A stretch of 63,139 nucleotides of DNA from Bacteroidales bacterium (GCA_024401855.1 JAKSKH010000012.1:1-63139), one strand, 5' to 3'; shown: positions 42,145-51,431, numbered from the stretch's first letter. Notes: generated by a model not told the origin, from the sequence alone. A program made the numbers and translations.

Positions 42145-43010
42145 ACGGCATTGTAACAGGTTTCCGCGGCTTCCGGATCCGGACGGCAGTTGAGCACGAA
42201 TGACGCTTGTTCAATAGCTATCCTGGAAATTGTATCATGAAGTCCGTCGGCTATCTTATCAATGAATCTTGCTCCGGAAGCGGATGAGGAAATCAAAGCA
42301 TATGCCTCCAGGACGGAAAGTCTTGAAATTGAATTTGACTTTGAACGGGAGATTCTGACCATTGCGCCGAGAGGGAATGACATATTCCTGTAACATGGCG
42401 TTTTTCCGCTCCATGGTGTACCAAATACCATTACCTGACCATCTTCCATGATGCGGACTGCAGGATTGTCATCGTTCAGGAGGAATGTGTCAGGGATATT
42501 TTGAATCCACATTCTGCTGTGGGTGCTTTTGCCGGTGCCGCTTTTTGCAAGAAACATATATGCCTTTCCATCATGAACAATAACGGATGAATGCATTTCC
42601 AGAGTATCAAGCTTTGAAGTGCTGAAGGCAAACATGAACATTGCGGCATTGTCGACGGCAAATCTTATATATTCTTTTGCGGAAACATACAGGCTGCCAT
42701 TTTTAAAATCCTTGTCAACGCAAAGCGAAGCAACTGTATCCATATCAGAAAGCGGCGACATTTCAACGAACCAGATGTTCTTATTTGAATATAAATCAAG
42801 ACGGGATTCCCCGGGAACTCTCTGAACAAGAACAGATTCAAGTTCATCCGGCCGTGCTATGCCGGAATATGATACAGACAGATTGAATATTGGAGATGAA
42901 GAATTGAATTCAATTTCGAACGGTTCGTAATTGGAAAACCGGTCAGGAAAAACACCATCGGGGAATTCGATGGAGAAACAATGACCTGCAACACAGTATA
43001 ATTTAACCAT
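42132..43010 (-). CDS. HPr kinase-like P-loop protein
   Basis: I choose the ATG at 43010 (293 residues, MVKLYCVAGHCF), 2 nt after the psd stop; the longer frame overlaps psd. An N-terminal beta domain of about 140 residues precedes a P-loop: Walker A FLAKSGTGKSTHSR (residues 153-166), followed by TFLLNDDNPAVRI (Asp180, Asp181) and VFGTPWSGKTPCYRN. This matches the HprK-like proteins that lie with PqqD-like and peptidase genes in lasso-peptide and related clusters, not the true HprK/P of carbon repression. In such clusters the kinase may phosphorylate the peptide. It overlaps the S26 gene by 13 nt. The substrate is unknown. Confidence 0.8.
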   Translation of the reverse strand: MVKLYCVAGHCFSIEFPDGVFPDRFSNYEPFEIEFNSSSPIFNLSVSYSGIARPDELESVLVQRVPGESRLDLYSNKNIWFVEMSPLSDMDTVASLCVDKDFKNGSLYVSAKEYIRFAVDNAAMFMFAFSTSKLDTLEMHSSVIVHDGKAYMFLAKSGTGKSTHSRMWIQNIPDTFLLNDDNPAVRIMEDGQVMVFGTPWSGKTPCYRNMSFPLGAMVRISRSKSNSISRLSVLEAYALISSSASGARFIDKIADGLHDTISRIAIEQASFVLNCRPDPEAAETCYNAVCNI

Positions 43011-43012
43011 TG

Positions 43013-43669
43013 TTATTTCAAAATTGCAATAACGGATTCGCAAGCTCTTGAAAGATCGCCGACAGAAACTTTAATCTCTGCATCCAGAGGGAGAAAGTAA
43101 TCTATTCTTGAACCGAACTTGATGATCCCACACTGGCTTCCGGCACTAACCTTCAACCCGTCTGCCGCATAGTTGACTATTCTTCTGGCAAAACCGCCGG
43201 CAATCTGCTTAAAAAAAACATCCTGACCCGACCCGGTTTTTATGCAGGTACAGGTATGCTCGTTTTCCTCAGAAGCCTTCGGCTTGAATGCCAGGGCATG
43301 AAGACCGGGATGATATTTATAATAATTCACCGTTCCGCTAACGGGCCAGAAGTTTGCATGAACGTCAAAGAAGTTCATGTAGATTGACACCTGAATACAT
43401 TCTCTCTTCAAGAATTCCTTTTCATAAGCCTTTTCAACAATTACTATTCTTCCGTCTGCAACAGATAGAACATTATTGTTCCCTTCAACAGGAATTCTTT
43501 TAGGAATCCTGAAGAAAAACAGCTGCCAGACACAGAACCAAAGAATGAAAACAATCAGAGGGAATACGACAAGCGGCTTTTTTACAAATATAAGCAGGAC
43601 TGCAATCAATACAGCTGCAATACAATAGACCAAAGCAATGGTCCCGCGGGAATTCTTGTCTATTTTCAT
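43013..43669 (-). CDS. psd: Phosphatidylserine decarboxylase (short form)
   Basis: I take the ATG at 43669 (218 residues, MKIDKNSRG), which overlaps the cdsA stop as TAATG; the longer frame runs into cdsA. Two membrane helices lie near residues 8-45. The self-cleavage site is FGSR, within IIKFGSRIDYFLP, the form usual in the short bacterial and archaeal-type enzymes, where glycine-serine is split to make the pyruvoyl group. The enzyme turns phosphatidylserine into phosphatidylethanolamine. The gene follows cdsA, the preceding step of phospholipid synthesis, and is followed by the HprK-like gene with only 2 nt between. Confidence 0.93.
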   Translation of the reverse strand: MKIDKNSRGTIALVYCIAAVLIAVLLIFVKKPLVVFPLIVFILWFCVWQLFFFRIPKRIPVEGNNNVLSVADGRIVIVEKAYEKEFLKRECIQVSIYMNFFDVHANFWPVSGTVNYYKYHPGLHALAFKPKASEENEHTCTCIKTGSGQDVFFKQIAGGFARRIVNYAADGLKVSAGSQCGIIKFGSRIDYFLPLDAEIKVSVGDLSRACESVIAILK

Positions 43670-44505
43670 TAAAACTGTCCTGTTAAAGTGAGGTATATAC
43701 AAGCAACTGGAACTGCAAAGAACGAACTGTCAAACCTGTCAAGCATTCCGCCGTGCCCCGGTATGCAGTTGCCGGAATCCTTGACTCCATAATGTCTTTT
43801 CCATACAGATTCAAACAAATCCCCGCAAACCCCTGAAACGGAAATTATTATGGCAAGACTGACACATTGGACAAGCTTGAAGGGAAGCAAACCGGTATAG
43901 TAAAGGACAACCGATGCAATTATGCTGAACAATATACCGCTCCAGAAACCGACCCATGACTTTTTGGGAGAAATGGAAGGGGCAAGTTTGCGTGAGTTCT
44001 CCTTCTGTCCGAAAATAGAACCGAGACAGTACGCTCCGATATCGCTTATCCATATCAGAACAAAGAAGGCAAGCAGGAGTTTACCGTCAAAATATCCGCA
44101 CCTGTAAACAAGAAATGGAGAAAGTCCGATTGGTAAAGCTATGTAGGCAAGACCGGTATATACAAGCGGAAGTTTTTCAAGATTCACCCTCTCCTCGCGG
44201 GTAAGGAATATGAATGAAATTCCTATAGTAAGCAGAAGCAGAAAGCTGAGGCAAAGCCAGGATATAGAAATGCCATACCTCACATGCGAATATACAGTGA
44301 TAAAAAATACAGTGGATGTGAGCAGGGCAAGACGACGCTGTGCCGGATATTCATCACCCATTGAGATGTTATAGAACTCATCAAGAGAAAAGAGCATGAC
44401 GGTCAGGAAGACAGCGCCGAACAGAAGAGGTTTCAACATCAGACTGGCAACAATGACCAGCACGAAAGCTATTCCCGTAATAGTTCTTAAAGTAAGATTA
44501 TTCAT
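43669..44505 (-). CDS. cdsA: Phosphatidate cytidylyltransferase
   Basis: A 278-residue inner-membrane enzyme with about eight hydrophobic helices that makes CDP-diacylglycerol from CTP and phosphatidate. The CDS signature is seen toward the C-terminus as SPKKSWVGFWSGILFS and the segment CGDLFESVWKRHYGVKDSGNCIPGHGGMLDRFDS, containing the catalytic aspartates. WISDIGAYCLGSIFGQ is also typical. It overlaps the ftsH stop by 8 nt and shares TAATG with psd, placing all three in one unit. Confidence 0.96.
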   Translation of the reverse strand: MNNLTLRTITGIAFVLVIVASLMLKPLLFGAVFLTVMLFSLDEFYNISMGDEYPAQRRLALLTSTVFFITVYSHVRYGISISWLCLSFLLLLTIGISFIFLTREERVNLEKLPLVYTGLAYIALPIGLSPFLVYRCGYFDGKLLLAFFVLIWISDIGAYCLGSIFGQKENSRKLAPSISPKKSWVGFWSGILFSIIASVVLYYTGLLPFKLVQCVSLAIIISVSGVCGDLFESVWKRHYGVKDSGNCIPGHGGMLDRFDSSFFAVPVACIYLTLTGQF

Positions 44506-46426
44506 TGTAATTATCCTTTACTTTAGGTCCCAGAATCTTTTCAACGTCATCGGCAAAGATAACCTCCTTTTCGAGGAGAATTGAAGCAACTTCTCTCCAT
44601 TGCTCCTCGTGCTCCTTAAGAATAGCCATTGTCCTGTCATGGATATCATCTACAATTCTCTTGACTTCCGAATCCATTACTTCCGCTGTTTTCTCGGAAT
44701 ACGGCTTGGTCAGGTCATATCCACGTGAGCCTGTTGAATCATAAAATGAAAGATTTCCGACACGTTCGCTCATTCCGTAATACTGAACCATGCCATAAGC
44801 CATTCCGGTAAGTCTTTCAAGGTCATTCTGGGCACCTGTTGAAGGTTCACCGTTGATGATTTCCTCAGCGACACGGCCACCGATCAGGGAGCACATCTCG
44901 TCTGTCATCTGGCTCTTTGTATAAAGTTTGTGCTCTTCAGGAAGATACCAGGCCGCTCCCAATGCATTCCCGCGAGGGATGAGTGTGACTTTGAACAGAG
45001 GGTTGGCGTGTGGCAGAAGCCAGCTTACAACAGCATGACCGGCCTCGTGATATGCAATGCTTTTCTTCTCTGCCGGAGTGATTACGGAATTCTTCTTCTC
45101 TATTCCTCCGATGATTCTGTCGACGGCATCGAGAAAATCCTGTTTGTCTATCTCCTTCTTGTCCTTTCGCGCTGCGGTAAGCGCAGCCTCATTGCACACA
45201 TTAGCTATATCCGCACCGGAAAATCCCGGAGTATGCTTTGACATGAATTCAATATCGAAGTCAGAAGAGACCTTGAGATCCTTCATGTGGACCTTGAATA
45301 TCTCTTCCCTTTCCTTAAGCTCGGGAAGTTCCACATGAATCTGTCTGTCAAAACGGCCGGCACGCATCAAAGCCTTGTCAAGAATGTCAGCACGGTTGGT
45401 GGCTGCAAGAACTATGACACCACTGTTCGTCCCGAATCCGTCCATTTCTGTCAGGAGCTGGTTCAATGTATTCTCCCTTTCATCATTGGAAGAGAAACCC
45501 ACGTTTCTTCCACGGGCACGTCCTACAGCATCTATTTCATCTATGAAAACAATGCATGGAGCTTTCTCTTTTGCCTGTGTGAACAGATCTCGGACGCGGC
45601 TTGCACCGACACCTACGAACATTTCAACGAAATCAGACCCGCTTATGCTGAAGAAAGGCACATCCGCCTCTCCGGCTACAGCTTTTGCAAGCAGCGTCTT
45701 TCCTGTTCCCGGAGGACCGACAAGAAGCGCACCTTTTGGAATCTTTCCTCCCAATGCAGTGTATTTTGTGGGATTCTTGAGGAAATCAACTATTTCTACG
45801 ACTTCTTCCTTTGCACCGTACATGCCGGCAACGTCCTTGAATGTTACATTGACTTTGTCCTTGTCTGTAAGTTTACCGTTTGCCTTGCCTACACTGAAAG
45901 GATTCATACCGCCGCCTGCACCACCTCCCATATTCTTTCCCATTCCACGAAACATCCAGCTCCAAAGAATGATAAGCATTAAAACCGGGAATATCCATTC
46001 CATAACGTTGCTCCAGATCTTTGCATCATTCTCCATTATGATCTTAACCCTGTCTTTCTCAGGAAGGGAGTCATTCAATCTGGCGAATTCCGTTTCGGGA
46101 TCAAATTTGCTTGATGTCAGGAAATAAAACTGAGGAGCGCTTTTAGGCAGTTTTCCACCGGGAAAAAGGTCGGCATAACCGGCGGCTTTTTCAGGTTTTA
46201 GAGAAATGCTGCCTTTGAAGTCATTGCGTACGAAACGAATCTCCTTGATATCACCGGACGAAATCATATTCTGAACCTGTGCCCATTCGATCTTGAGAGC
46301 CCTGGTGTCACGGTTGCTGAAAAGCATGAATCCGATGCCTATGATCAGGATTATATACAACCAAGAAAGATTGACTCTTACAACCTTGATTTTCTGTGGT
46401 TTCTTATTATTTGAACTTTTAGCCAT
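44498..46426 (-). CDS. ftsH: ATP-dependent zinc metalloprotease FtsH
   Basis: A 642-residue membrane-bound AAA+ protease. Two membrane segments lie at about 22-38 and 140-155, separated by a periplasmic domain, with a glycine/methionine-rich linker after the second. The AAA module has Walker A GPPGTGKT, Walker [13 protein letters not shown] and the second region of homology ([24 protein letters not shown]). The protease has zinc motif HEAGH and a downstream glutamate/aspartate ligand region near [17 protein letters not shown]. It controls the turnover of membrane proteins and, in many bacteria, of lipid-synthesis enzymes, which fits its place before cdsA. A full TAnnTTTG element lies at 46454-46461. 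Confidence 0.97.
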   Translation of the reverse strand: MAKSSNNKKPQKIKVVRVNLSWLYIILIIGIGFMLFSNRDTRALKIEWAQVQNMISSGDIKEIRFVRNDFKGSISLKPEKAAGYADLFPGGKLPKSAPQFYFLTSSKFDPETEFARLNDSLPEKDRVKIIMENDAKIWSNVMEWIFPVLMLIILWSWMFRGMGKNMGGGAGGGMNPFSVGKANGKLTDKDKVNVTFKDVAGMYGAKEEVVEIVDFLKNPTKYTALGGKIPKGALLVGPPGTGKTLLAKAVAGEADVPFFSISGSDFVEMFVGVGASRVRDLFTQAKEKAPCIVFIDEIDAVGRARGRNVGFSSNDERENTLNQLLTEMDGFGTNSGVIVLAATNRADILDKALMRAGRFDRQIHVELPELKEREEIFKVHMKDLKVSSDFDIEFMSKHTPGFSGADIANVCNEAALTAARKDKKEIDKQDFLDAVDRIIGGIEKKNSVITPAEKKSIAYHEAGHAVVSWLLPHANPLFKVTLIPRGNALGAAWYLPEEHKLYTKSQMTDEMCSLIGGRVAEEIINGEPSTGAQNDLERLTGMAYGMVQYYGMSERVGNLSFYDSTGSRGYDLTKPYSEKTAEVMDSEVKRIVDDIHDRTMAILKEHEEQWREVASILLEKEVIFADDVEKILGPKVKDNYNE

Positions 46427-46453
46427 ATTACGGAAATATATTTATCTTGCATA

Positions 46454-46461
46454 CAAATATA
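46454..46461 (-). promoter_or_regulatory. Putative -7 element TATATTTG of the ftsH operon
   Basis: On the minus strand TATATTTG is an exact TAnnTTTG match, 27 nt upstream of the ftsH start codon. No clear TTTG is seen at the best -33 distance, though a TTG lies 15 nt upstream. Confidence 0.5.
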
Positions 46462-46520
46462 CTACAAAAAATACTCCAATCCGATATGTCAGTCACAATA
46501 TCTCATTGCATTAACCCAAG

Positions 46521-46557
46521 AAAAGGAAATCCGTCCGAGGCGGTTCTCAGACGGATT
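46521..46557 (-). terminator. Hairpin terminator after rpe
   Basis: AATCCGTC (46528-46535) pairs with GACGGATT (46550-46557), with an inner GAG/CTC pairing. On the minus strand the stem is followed by the T-rich stretch TTCCTTTTCTT. It lies 34 nt after the rpe stop and before the ftsH promoter. Confidence 0.7.
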
Positions 46558-46591
46558 CTTTCCCTTTGCAAGAAGAATTGGAATATGTGTT

Positions 46592-47242
46592 TTATAGATT
46601 CCTCAGTTTCTCAATAGTGGCGGACGGGTCCTGTGACCTGAAAACATGGCTGCCGGTAACTATTATTGATGCTCCCGCCTTCTTGAGGGCTTGAATATTT
46701 GTATCCCTGACGCCACCGTCAACCTCAATCGGAGTATCAGCGCCGTATCTGTCAATCGCCTCTTTCAATTCTTTGATTCTGCTGTAGGTATCCTCTACAA
46801 GATCCTGACCTCCGAAACCGGCAAAGACTGACATTACGAGGAAATAGTCCGCTTTACCAATGTATTCGAAAAGACTTCGGACAGGTATATCGGGATTGAT
46901 GGCAATCCCTGCTTTAATGCCAAGACGATGAAGACTGTCGATGTATGTTCCGGTATTGTCTCCGGAGACTTCCAGATGGAAACTCACCATCTGAACCCCT
47001 TCTTCATGAAGTTTGTCGAACCATTTGTCAGGATTGACGACCATGAGGTGAGCATCCATAGGTATACGGGCAACTTTTGACAATTGGTCGATAACAGGAA
47101 AACCAAACGAAATATTGGGAACAAAACTGCCGTCCATGACATCAAGGTGAATGATATCGGCAGTTTTGTTCAACATTTCAATTTCCGTCCCCAGGGATAG
47201 GAAATTTGCGGCAAGAAGAGATGGAGCTATCTGAACCGGCAT
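46592..47242 (-). CDS. rpe: Ribulose-phosphate 3-epimerase
   Basis: A 216-residue TIM-barrel enzyme interconverting ribulose 5-phosphate and xylulose 5-phosphate. Family signatures are plain: IAPSLLAANFLSL at the start, IIHLDVMDGSFVPNISFG (metal-binding His, catalytic Asp), DAHLMV, HLEVSGD, MSVFAGFGGQ and VDGGVRDTNI. The start codon lies within the end of pepD (16-nt overlap), so it is translated with it. A terminator hairpin follows. Confidence 0.96.
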   Translation of the reverse strand: MPVQIAPSLLAANFLSLGTEIEMLNKTADIIHLDVMDGSFVPNISFGFPVIDQLSKVARIPMDAHLMVVNPDKWFDKLHEEGVQMVSFHLEVSGDNTGTYIDSLHRLGIKAGIAINPDIPVRSLFEYIGKADYFLVMSVFAGFGGQDLVEDTYSRIKELKEAIDRYGADTPIEVDGGVRDTNIQALKKAGASIIVTGSHVFRSQDPSATIEKLRNL

Positions 47243-48651
47243 ACTACGTCCTCCAACAACATGACAAACTTATCAAGGGATGCAAGATCGAGTTTCTCTC
47301 CGGGTGCATGGACACCTCTGAGGGTCGGCCCGAAGGAGATCATATCCAGACCGGGGAATTTTTCCAGGAAGAGACCGCATTCAAGTCCGGCATGAATTGC
47401 CTTGACCTCCGGTTCCTGATTGAAAAGTTCCCGATAAGATTCAACACAGATATTCAGAATGTTAGAGTTCATGTTAGGAGCCCATCCGGGATAACCGTTG
47501 TTGTGGATGGTCACAGCACCGAACGTTTTGAAATTGGCCTCCACTTTTGCAGCAATCAAGTCACATTGACTCTTCTGTGAACTTCTCTGACTTGTCTGGA
47601 TCTTGACGGAATCTTCCAACGTATGGACCGAAGCCAGATTTGTGGAAGTTTCCACAAGACCGTCTATATCCTGATTCATTGAATAAACCCCATGCGGACA
47701 GATGAACAGGGAAGTTATGATCTTCCTGCATGTTCTCTTGTCAACAGCCCTGCGTTTGCTTTCCACAACTGTGGAAGAAAAAGTCAGATCCGGCTCAGTG
47801 GTGTGGAACTCGTTAAGAATATCCTTGGAGAATGATTTGAACCTTTCAATCGTATCCTCTGCATTCTCCACGGCAATCACCGCTTCAGCCTCACGGGCGA
47901 TGGCATTTGATTTTCCACCACCGTCAATTGAAATCAGAAGGAAACCGTATTTCAGTTCATAATAAAGGAATCTGGCAAGCTCCTGTACTGCATTCATCCT
48001 GTTTTTATTGATGTCATCTCCGCTGTGTCCTCCAATGCCGCCTCCTATGTCCAAACGGACGCAAGAATAACTTGAAGGTATGTTTTCCCGGGTCTTAATC
48101 CTGAAAGAAGCATCGGTATGTATTCCTCCGGCGCATCCTATGAACAATTGTCCTTCATCTTCCGAATCGAGGTTAATAAGAGTCCTGCCCTCGAAAAAGC
48201 CGGGCTTGAGAGCAAAAGCGCCGTCCATTCCCGTTTCTTCCGAAATGGTGAACAGACATTCAATCTTACCGGTCGGGGTCTTGTCTTCCAACAAGGCCAG
48301 ACATGCCGCTATTCCAATGCCGTCATCCGCACCCAAGGTTGTTTCTTCAGCAATCATCCACCCATCCTTTATCACATATTTCAACGGATCGGTTTCAAAG
48401 TTGTGAGCGGAGTGCTTTGCTTTCTCACATACCATATCCTGATGGGCCTGTAGTACAATGGTAGGAACATTCTCCTTTCCTTCAGCAGCGGGGCGGACAA
48501 TAAGAACATTGCCGGTCTTGTCTTTCCTGTGCTCTAAATTGTGCATTTCCGCCCAATCGACAAGCCATCGGGTTATTTTTTCCTCATGACCTGACTCCCT
48601 TGGAATAGTGGCGATAGTCTTGAATATATCAAGAACAGCTTTGGAATTCAT
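47227..48651 (-). CDS. pepD: Aminoacyl-histidine dipeptidase (PepD, M20 family)
   Basis: A 474-residue cytosolic metallopeptidase that splits X-His dipeptides such as carnosine. The M20 metal ligands and catalytic residues are visible: TIVLQAHQDMVC (His, Asp), TTLGADDGIGIA (Asp), FTISEETGMDGAF (Glu-Glu) and NLDSEDEG. The dimerisation domain covers about 200-390, and HAPGEKLDLASLDKF closes the site near the C-terminus. It is 23 nt downstream of dnaA and overlaps rpe. Between 47502 and 47807 the coding sequence holds six copies of TGTGGA or its complement (see findings). Confidence 0.94.
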   Translation of the reverse strand: MNSKAVLDIFKTIATIPRESGHEEKITRWLVDWAEMHNLEHRKDKTGNVLIVRPAAEGKENVPTIVLQAHQDMVCEKAKHSAHNFETDPLKYVIKDGWMIAEETTLGADDGIGIAACLALLEDKTPTGKIECLFTISEETGMDGAFALKPGFFEGRTLINLDSEDEGQLFIGCAGGIHTDASFRIKTRENIPSSYSCVRLDIGGGIGGHSGDDINKNRMNAVQELARFLYYELKYGFLLISIDGGGKSNAIAREAEAVIAVENAEDTIERFKSFSKDILNEFHTTEPDLTFSSTVVESKRRAVDKRTCRKIITSLFICPHGVYSMNQDIDGLVETSTNLASVHTLEDSVKIQTSQRSSQKSQCDLIAAKVEANFKTFGAVTIHNNGYPGWAPNMNSNILNICVESYRELFNQEPEVKAIHAGLECGLFLEKFPGLDMISFGPTLRGVHAPGEKLDLASLDKFVMLLEDVVCRFR

Positions 48652-48674
48652 ATATAAAAGAATTGGTGGTAAAA

Positions 48675-50096
48675 CTATTCGGCTGCAACAAGCATTGACT
48701 CGATATCAGAGACATATTTCTTGAAAACTTTGTCTGTTGACATAAGGTCAGCGACTGTATTGCATGCATGAAGAACCGTAGCATGATCCTTGCCACCGAG
48801 TTCGGAGCCGATTGCGGCCAGTGAAGAATTTGCAATCAGATTACGTGACAGGAACATTGCGATCTGGCGTGACTGCACAATCTGACGTTTCCTTGATTTG
48901 GAAAGGAAATCATCCTTGCTTATGTTGAAATAGTCGCAGACTGTCCTTCTTATGGTTTCAATGGACATCACGCTGTCTTCCTCCCCTATTACGTTCTGCG
49001 ACAATTCACGGGCTATATCAATCATCGCTTTGTTCTTCTGCACCGTTGAATAAAGGATCACGGAAATAAGAAGCCCTTCAAGTTCCCTGAAATTTTTCTT
49101 AACCCTGGAAGCAAGATACTCGAGAACCTCTTCAGGGACATCCGCACCCTCTCTGGATGCTCTCAGCCTGAGCATGTTGAGTCTGGTGTTATAATCGGGA
49201 TGCGAAAGCTGGACAGGCAAGCCCCATTTGAATCTGGACAGAAGCCTCTCCTCAAAATTCTTCAACTCGGCGGGAGACCGGTCGGAAGTCAGTATCAATT
49301 GCTTGCAATTCTGATGCAGATGATTGAATACATTGAAGAAGGCATTCTGCGAACCTTGACCTATCAGGTCCTGGATATCGTCGACAATAAGGACGTCTAT
49401 CTTCATGTAAAAAGCGAGGAAATCCGTCAACTTGTTATGGATGTTCACTGCATCCATATACTGCGTCTTGAACTCATTGCCGGTTACATAAAGGACAATA
49501 AGGTCCGGGAATCTCTCCTTGATGGCGATACCGATTGCCTGTGCGAGATGAGTCTTGCCGAGTCCGGGACCTCCGAACAGGAAAAGAGGATTGAAAGGAT
49601 TCTTTCCGGGAGCTGCGGATATGGTCTCGCCGGCGGCAATTCCCATTTTATTACATTCGCCGGAAACGAAATTGTCAAAGCAGTATTCGGGTTTCAACCT
49701 CGGGTCAATCTGCACGGGATGAAGTCCGGGATAAATGAAAGGACTAGGATTACCGCTCATCTGAGTAGTTACGGCAACAGGTCTGTTTGTCGGCGTAGGG
49801 GAAGCGGAACCCGGAAGAGTTACAGGAGACTGCCCCTGTACCGGCCTGATGGTATACAGAAGCTTTGCATCGGAGCCGATTACTCTCTTGAGTGTGAATT
49901 TAAGAACATCAAGGAACGCATCCTCAAGATACTCGCGGTAGAAATGAGTAGGAACTTCAATCGTGAGAGTCGATCCCTGAAAGGAAACCGGACGGACAGG
50001 TTTGAACCAGGTATCAAACTGCTGTGGCTCCACAATGTTACCAAGAATGTGGAGACATTCAGCCCATATACCAATATGTTTTTCCTGCTCGTTCAT
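48675..50096 (-). CDS. dnaA: Chromosomal replication initiator DnaA
   Basis: A 473-residue initiator. Domain I (about 1-90) begins HIGIWAECLHILGNIVEPQQFDTWF, followed by a proline/threonine-rich linker. The AAA+ domain has Walker A GGPGLGKTHLAQAIG, Walker B DVLIVDDIQDLIGQ and an arginine-rich sensor segment LILTSDRSPAELKNFEERLLSRFKWG. Domain IV, which binds DnaA boxes, carries GGKDHATVLHACNTV near the C-terminus. dnaA leads a unit with pepD and rpe. No TTATCCACA boxes are visible just upstream. An imperfect -7 element (AATCTTTG, 50115-50122) lies 18 nt before the start. Confidence 0.97.
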   Translation of the reverse strand: MNEQEKHIGIWAECLHILGNIVEPQQFDTWFKPVRPVSFQGSTLTIEVPTHFYREYLEDAFLDVLKFTLKRVIGSDAKLLYTIRPVQGQSPVTLPGSASPTPTNRPVAVTTQMSGNPSPFIYPGLHPVQIDPRLKPEYCFDNFVSGECNKMGIAAGETISAAPGKNPFNPLFLFGGPGLGKTHLAQAIGIAIKERFPDLIVLYVTGNEFKTQYMDAVNIHNKLTDFLAFYMKIDVLIVDDIQDLIGQGSQNAFFNVFNHLHQNCKQLILTSDRSPAELKNFEERLLSRFKWGLPVQLSHPDYNTRLNMLRLRASREGADVPEEVLEYLASRVKKNFRELEGLLISVILYSTVQKNKAMIDIARELSQNVIGEEDSVMSIETIRRTVCDYFNISKDDFLSKSRKRQIVQSRQIAMFLSRNLIANSSLAAIGSELGGKDHATVLHACNTVADLMSTDKVFKKYVSDIESMLVAAE

Positions 50097-50354
50097 GATT
50101 TAAATTTGACGATGCAAAGATTGATGAAAAAAAAATTATAAAAAATATGCGACAGTATTTTATTTTTTGAAAATTCGTTGTAAATAAAAGATTGGAAAGT
50201 CCTAAACGTTTATTTAATAAATGATTGAATAAGAACTATTTAAAAAAATAAACGCCCAAGACATATACATAATTTTTAAATGCTTGTTTTTAATAATTAA
50301 AAATAACGGAATTATGGAAAATATGTCAATGGACTATAGCGGACAGAAAGAAAA
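50097..50354. other. AT-rich intergenic region upstream of dnaA, without DnaA boxes
   Basis: This 258-nt stretch separates dnaA from the 3' end of the amidase gene. It is very AT-rich and contains a perfect AT-only inverted repeat TTTTTAAT-A-ATTAAAAA at 50287-50303, which may end amidase transcription. I see no TTATCCACA or near match, so there is no support for an origin here. A short ATG-started frame at 50314 runs into the amidase gene in antisense and is not supported as a gene. Confidence 0.5.
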
Positions 50355-51398
50355 TCAATTCTCAAACTCAACGAAAAAACATTCGGAATTCTTTTTCTTT
50401 ATCTCCCTGTACATTTTCATCGCCTCTTCCTTTGAAGAAGAAACTCCGACGATGTACTTGGTAAGCCCGCCGGCTTTTACCTTATAAGGTTCATATCCGA
50501 GGAATACAGGAGAATTTTCAGGAATTGTCTTCGAAGATGCGATGATCTGTGTACCATAGAGTTTTCCGCCGGAAGGAGCTACACTTGAAGGAACGGCATT
50601 GACAGTCAGCGTACGGTCATAATGTGACTTATACTCCTTGAATGCTTGAAAGATCCGTTCCGCCAGGTCTTCCCGGTTGGCCGGCTGTCGCAATACGGAC
50701 AAGTCTGAACTGTTGGACATGAAACCGAGTTCGATAAGGACCGCAGGCATCGAAGTTTTCCACAGTACATAGAATGGATTCTGCCATATGCCTCGGTTTG
50801 ACTTAATGGGCCCGCCTGCAAGACAGTTGCCTGCGGTTTCGGCAAACTTCAGACTTTGCTCAAGGTTTGAGTTCTGCATAAGAACCATGAAAATGTACGA
50901 TTCCGGGTCGGATGGATCGAAACCTTCATGTTTGGTGGAATAATCATCCTCGAGGAGAATTACCGAATTCTCGCGCTGACACACATCCATGTTATAAGCG
51001 TACAGATCCTTGTTCTTGTTGGATGACTGGCCGAGAAGATGCAAAGAATAACCGTTCGGGCCGGTACTCCTGGCAGCATTGATATGAATTGAAATGAACA
51101 GATCGGCATTCTTCCTGTTTGCAAATTCAGCCCTGTCGTCGAGCGATACGAACTCATCCTTAGTCCTCGTGAGTGCTACCTTAAGATCAGGATACGCTTT
51201 TCGCATTTTCTCGGCAAGTCTTACGGAAATGTCAAGGGTCATCGTTTTTTCATAATTCTTCTTGTCAGGACTGATACACCCGGGGTCCTTTCCACCGTGT
51301 CCGGGATCGATTACCACTGAATTCAAGGTAATCTGTCCGTACGAAGTAAAGGCAGTCAAGACCAATGACAGAAGAATTATATGGATTGCTCGTTTCAA
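50355..51398 (-). CDS. N-acetylmuramoyl-L-alanine amidase (Ami_3), exported
   Basis: A 347-residue exported enzyme that cleaves the amide bond between muramic acid and the peptide in peptidoglycan. The start codon is TTG (51398-51396), giving a typical signal MKRAIHIILLSLVLTAFTSYGQ; no in-frame ATG makes a better one. The catalytic zinc motif is VVIDPGHGGKDPG, with other ligands in a glutamate-bearing segment and LFISIHINAA; MPAVLIELGFMSN is the C-terminal glutamate motif. The last 80 residues look like a SPOR-type domain (GYEPYKVKAGGLTKYIVG). It is divergent from lptD, with -7 element TAATTTTG at 51424-51431 on the minus strand. Confidence 0.94.
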   Translation of the reverse strand: MKRAIHIILLSLVLTAFTSYGQITLNSVVIDPGHGGKDPGCISPDKKNYEKTMTLDISVRLAEKMRKAYPDLKVALTRTKDEFVSLDDRAEFANRKNADLFISIHINAARSTGPNGYSLHLLGQSSNKNKDLYAYNMDVCQRENSVILLEDDYSTKHEGFDPSDPESYIFMVLMQNSNLEQSLKFAETAGNCLAGGPIKSNRGIWQNPFYVLWKTSMPAVLIELGFMSNSSDLSVLRQPANREDLAERIFQAFKEYKSHYDRTLTVNAVPSSVAPSGGKLYGTQIIASSKTIPENSPVFLGYEPYKVKAGGLTKYIVGVSSSKEEAMKMYREIKKKNSECFFVEFEN

Positions 51399-51408
51399 AA
51401 AATATGAG

Positions 51409-51431
51409 TATTTTTGTAGATTGCAAAATTA
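51409..51431. promoter_or_regulatory. Overlapping divergent promoters of amidase and lptD
   Basis: On the plus strand TATTTTTG (51409-51416) matches TAnnTTTG and has TTG (51386-51388) exactly 20 nt upstream, serving lptD. On the minus strand TAATTTTG (51424-51431) matches the same element and serves the amidase. The two -7 boxes lie 7 nt apart, so the two polymerases cannot bind at the same time. Confidence 0.55.

Noticed and set aside
42132-43010. True HPr kinase/phosphorylase of carbon catabolite control
   Set aside because: The N-terminal domain and the wording of the P-loop region differ from HprK/P, and no ptsH-like gene is near; the context points to peptide-cluster homologues.
45375-46127. 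250-residue open frame on the plus strand opposite ftsH
   Set aside because: A low-complexity shadow of the AAA domain, with no promoter and no family features.
49200-50141. 313-residue open frame on the plus strand opposite dnaA
   Set aside because: It is the antisense of dnaA, has no recognisable domain or start signal, and its composition follows the dnaA codons.
50097-50354. Replication origin next to dnaA
   Set aside because: The region is AT-rich but shows no DnaA boxes (TTATCCACA) or repeated 9-mers; GC skew cannot be judged by eye.
50314-50487. Short frame MENMSMDYSGQKEN upstream of and antisense to the amidase gene
   Set aside because: Two thirds of it lies inside the amidase gene in antisense and its sequence is not protein-like; kept only as part of the intergenic note.
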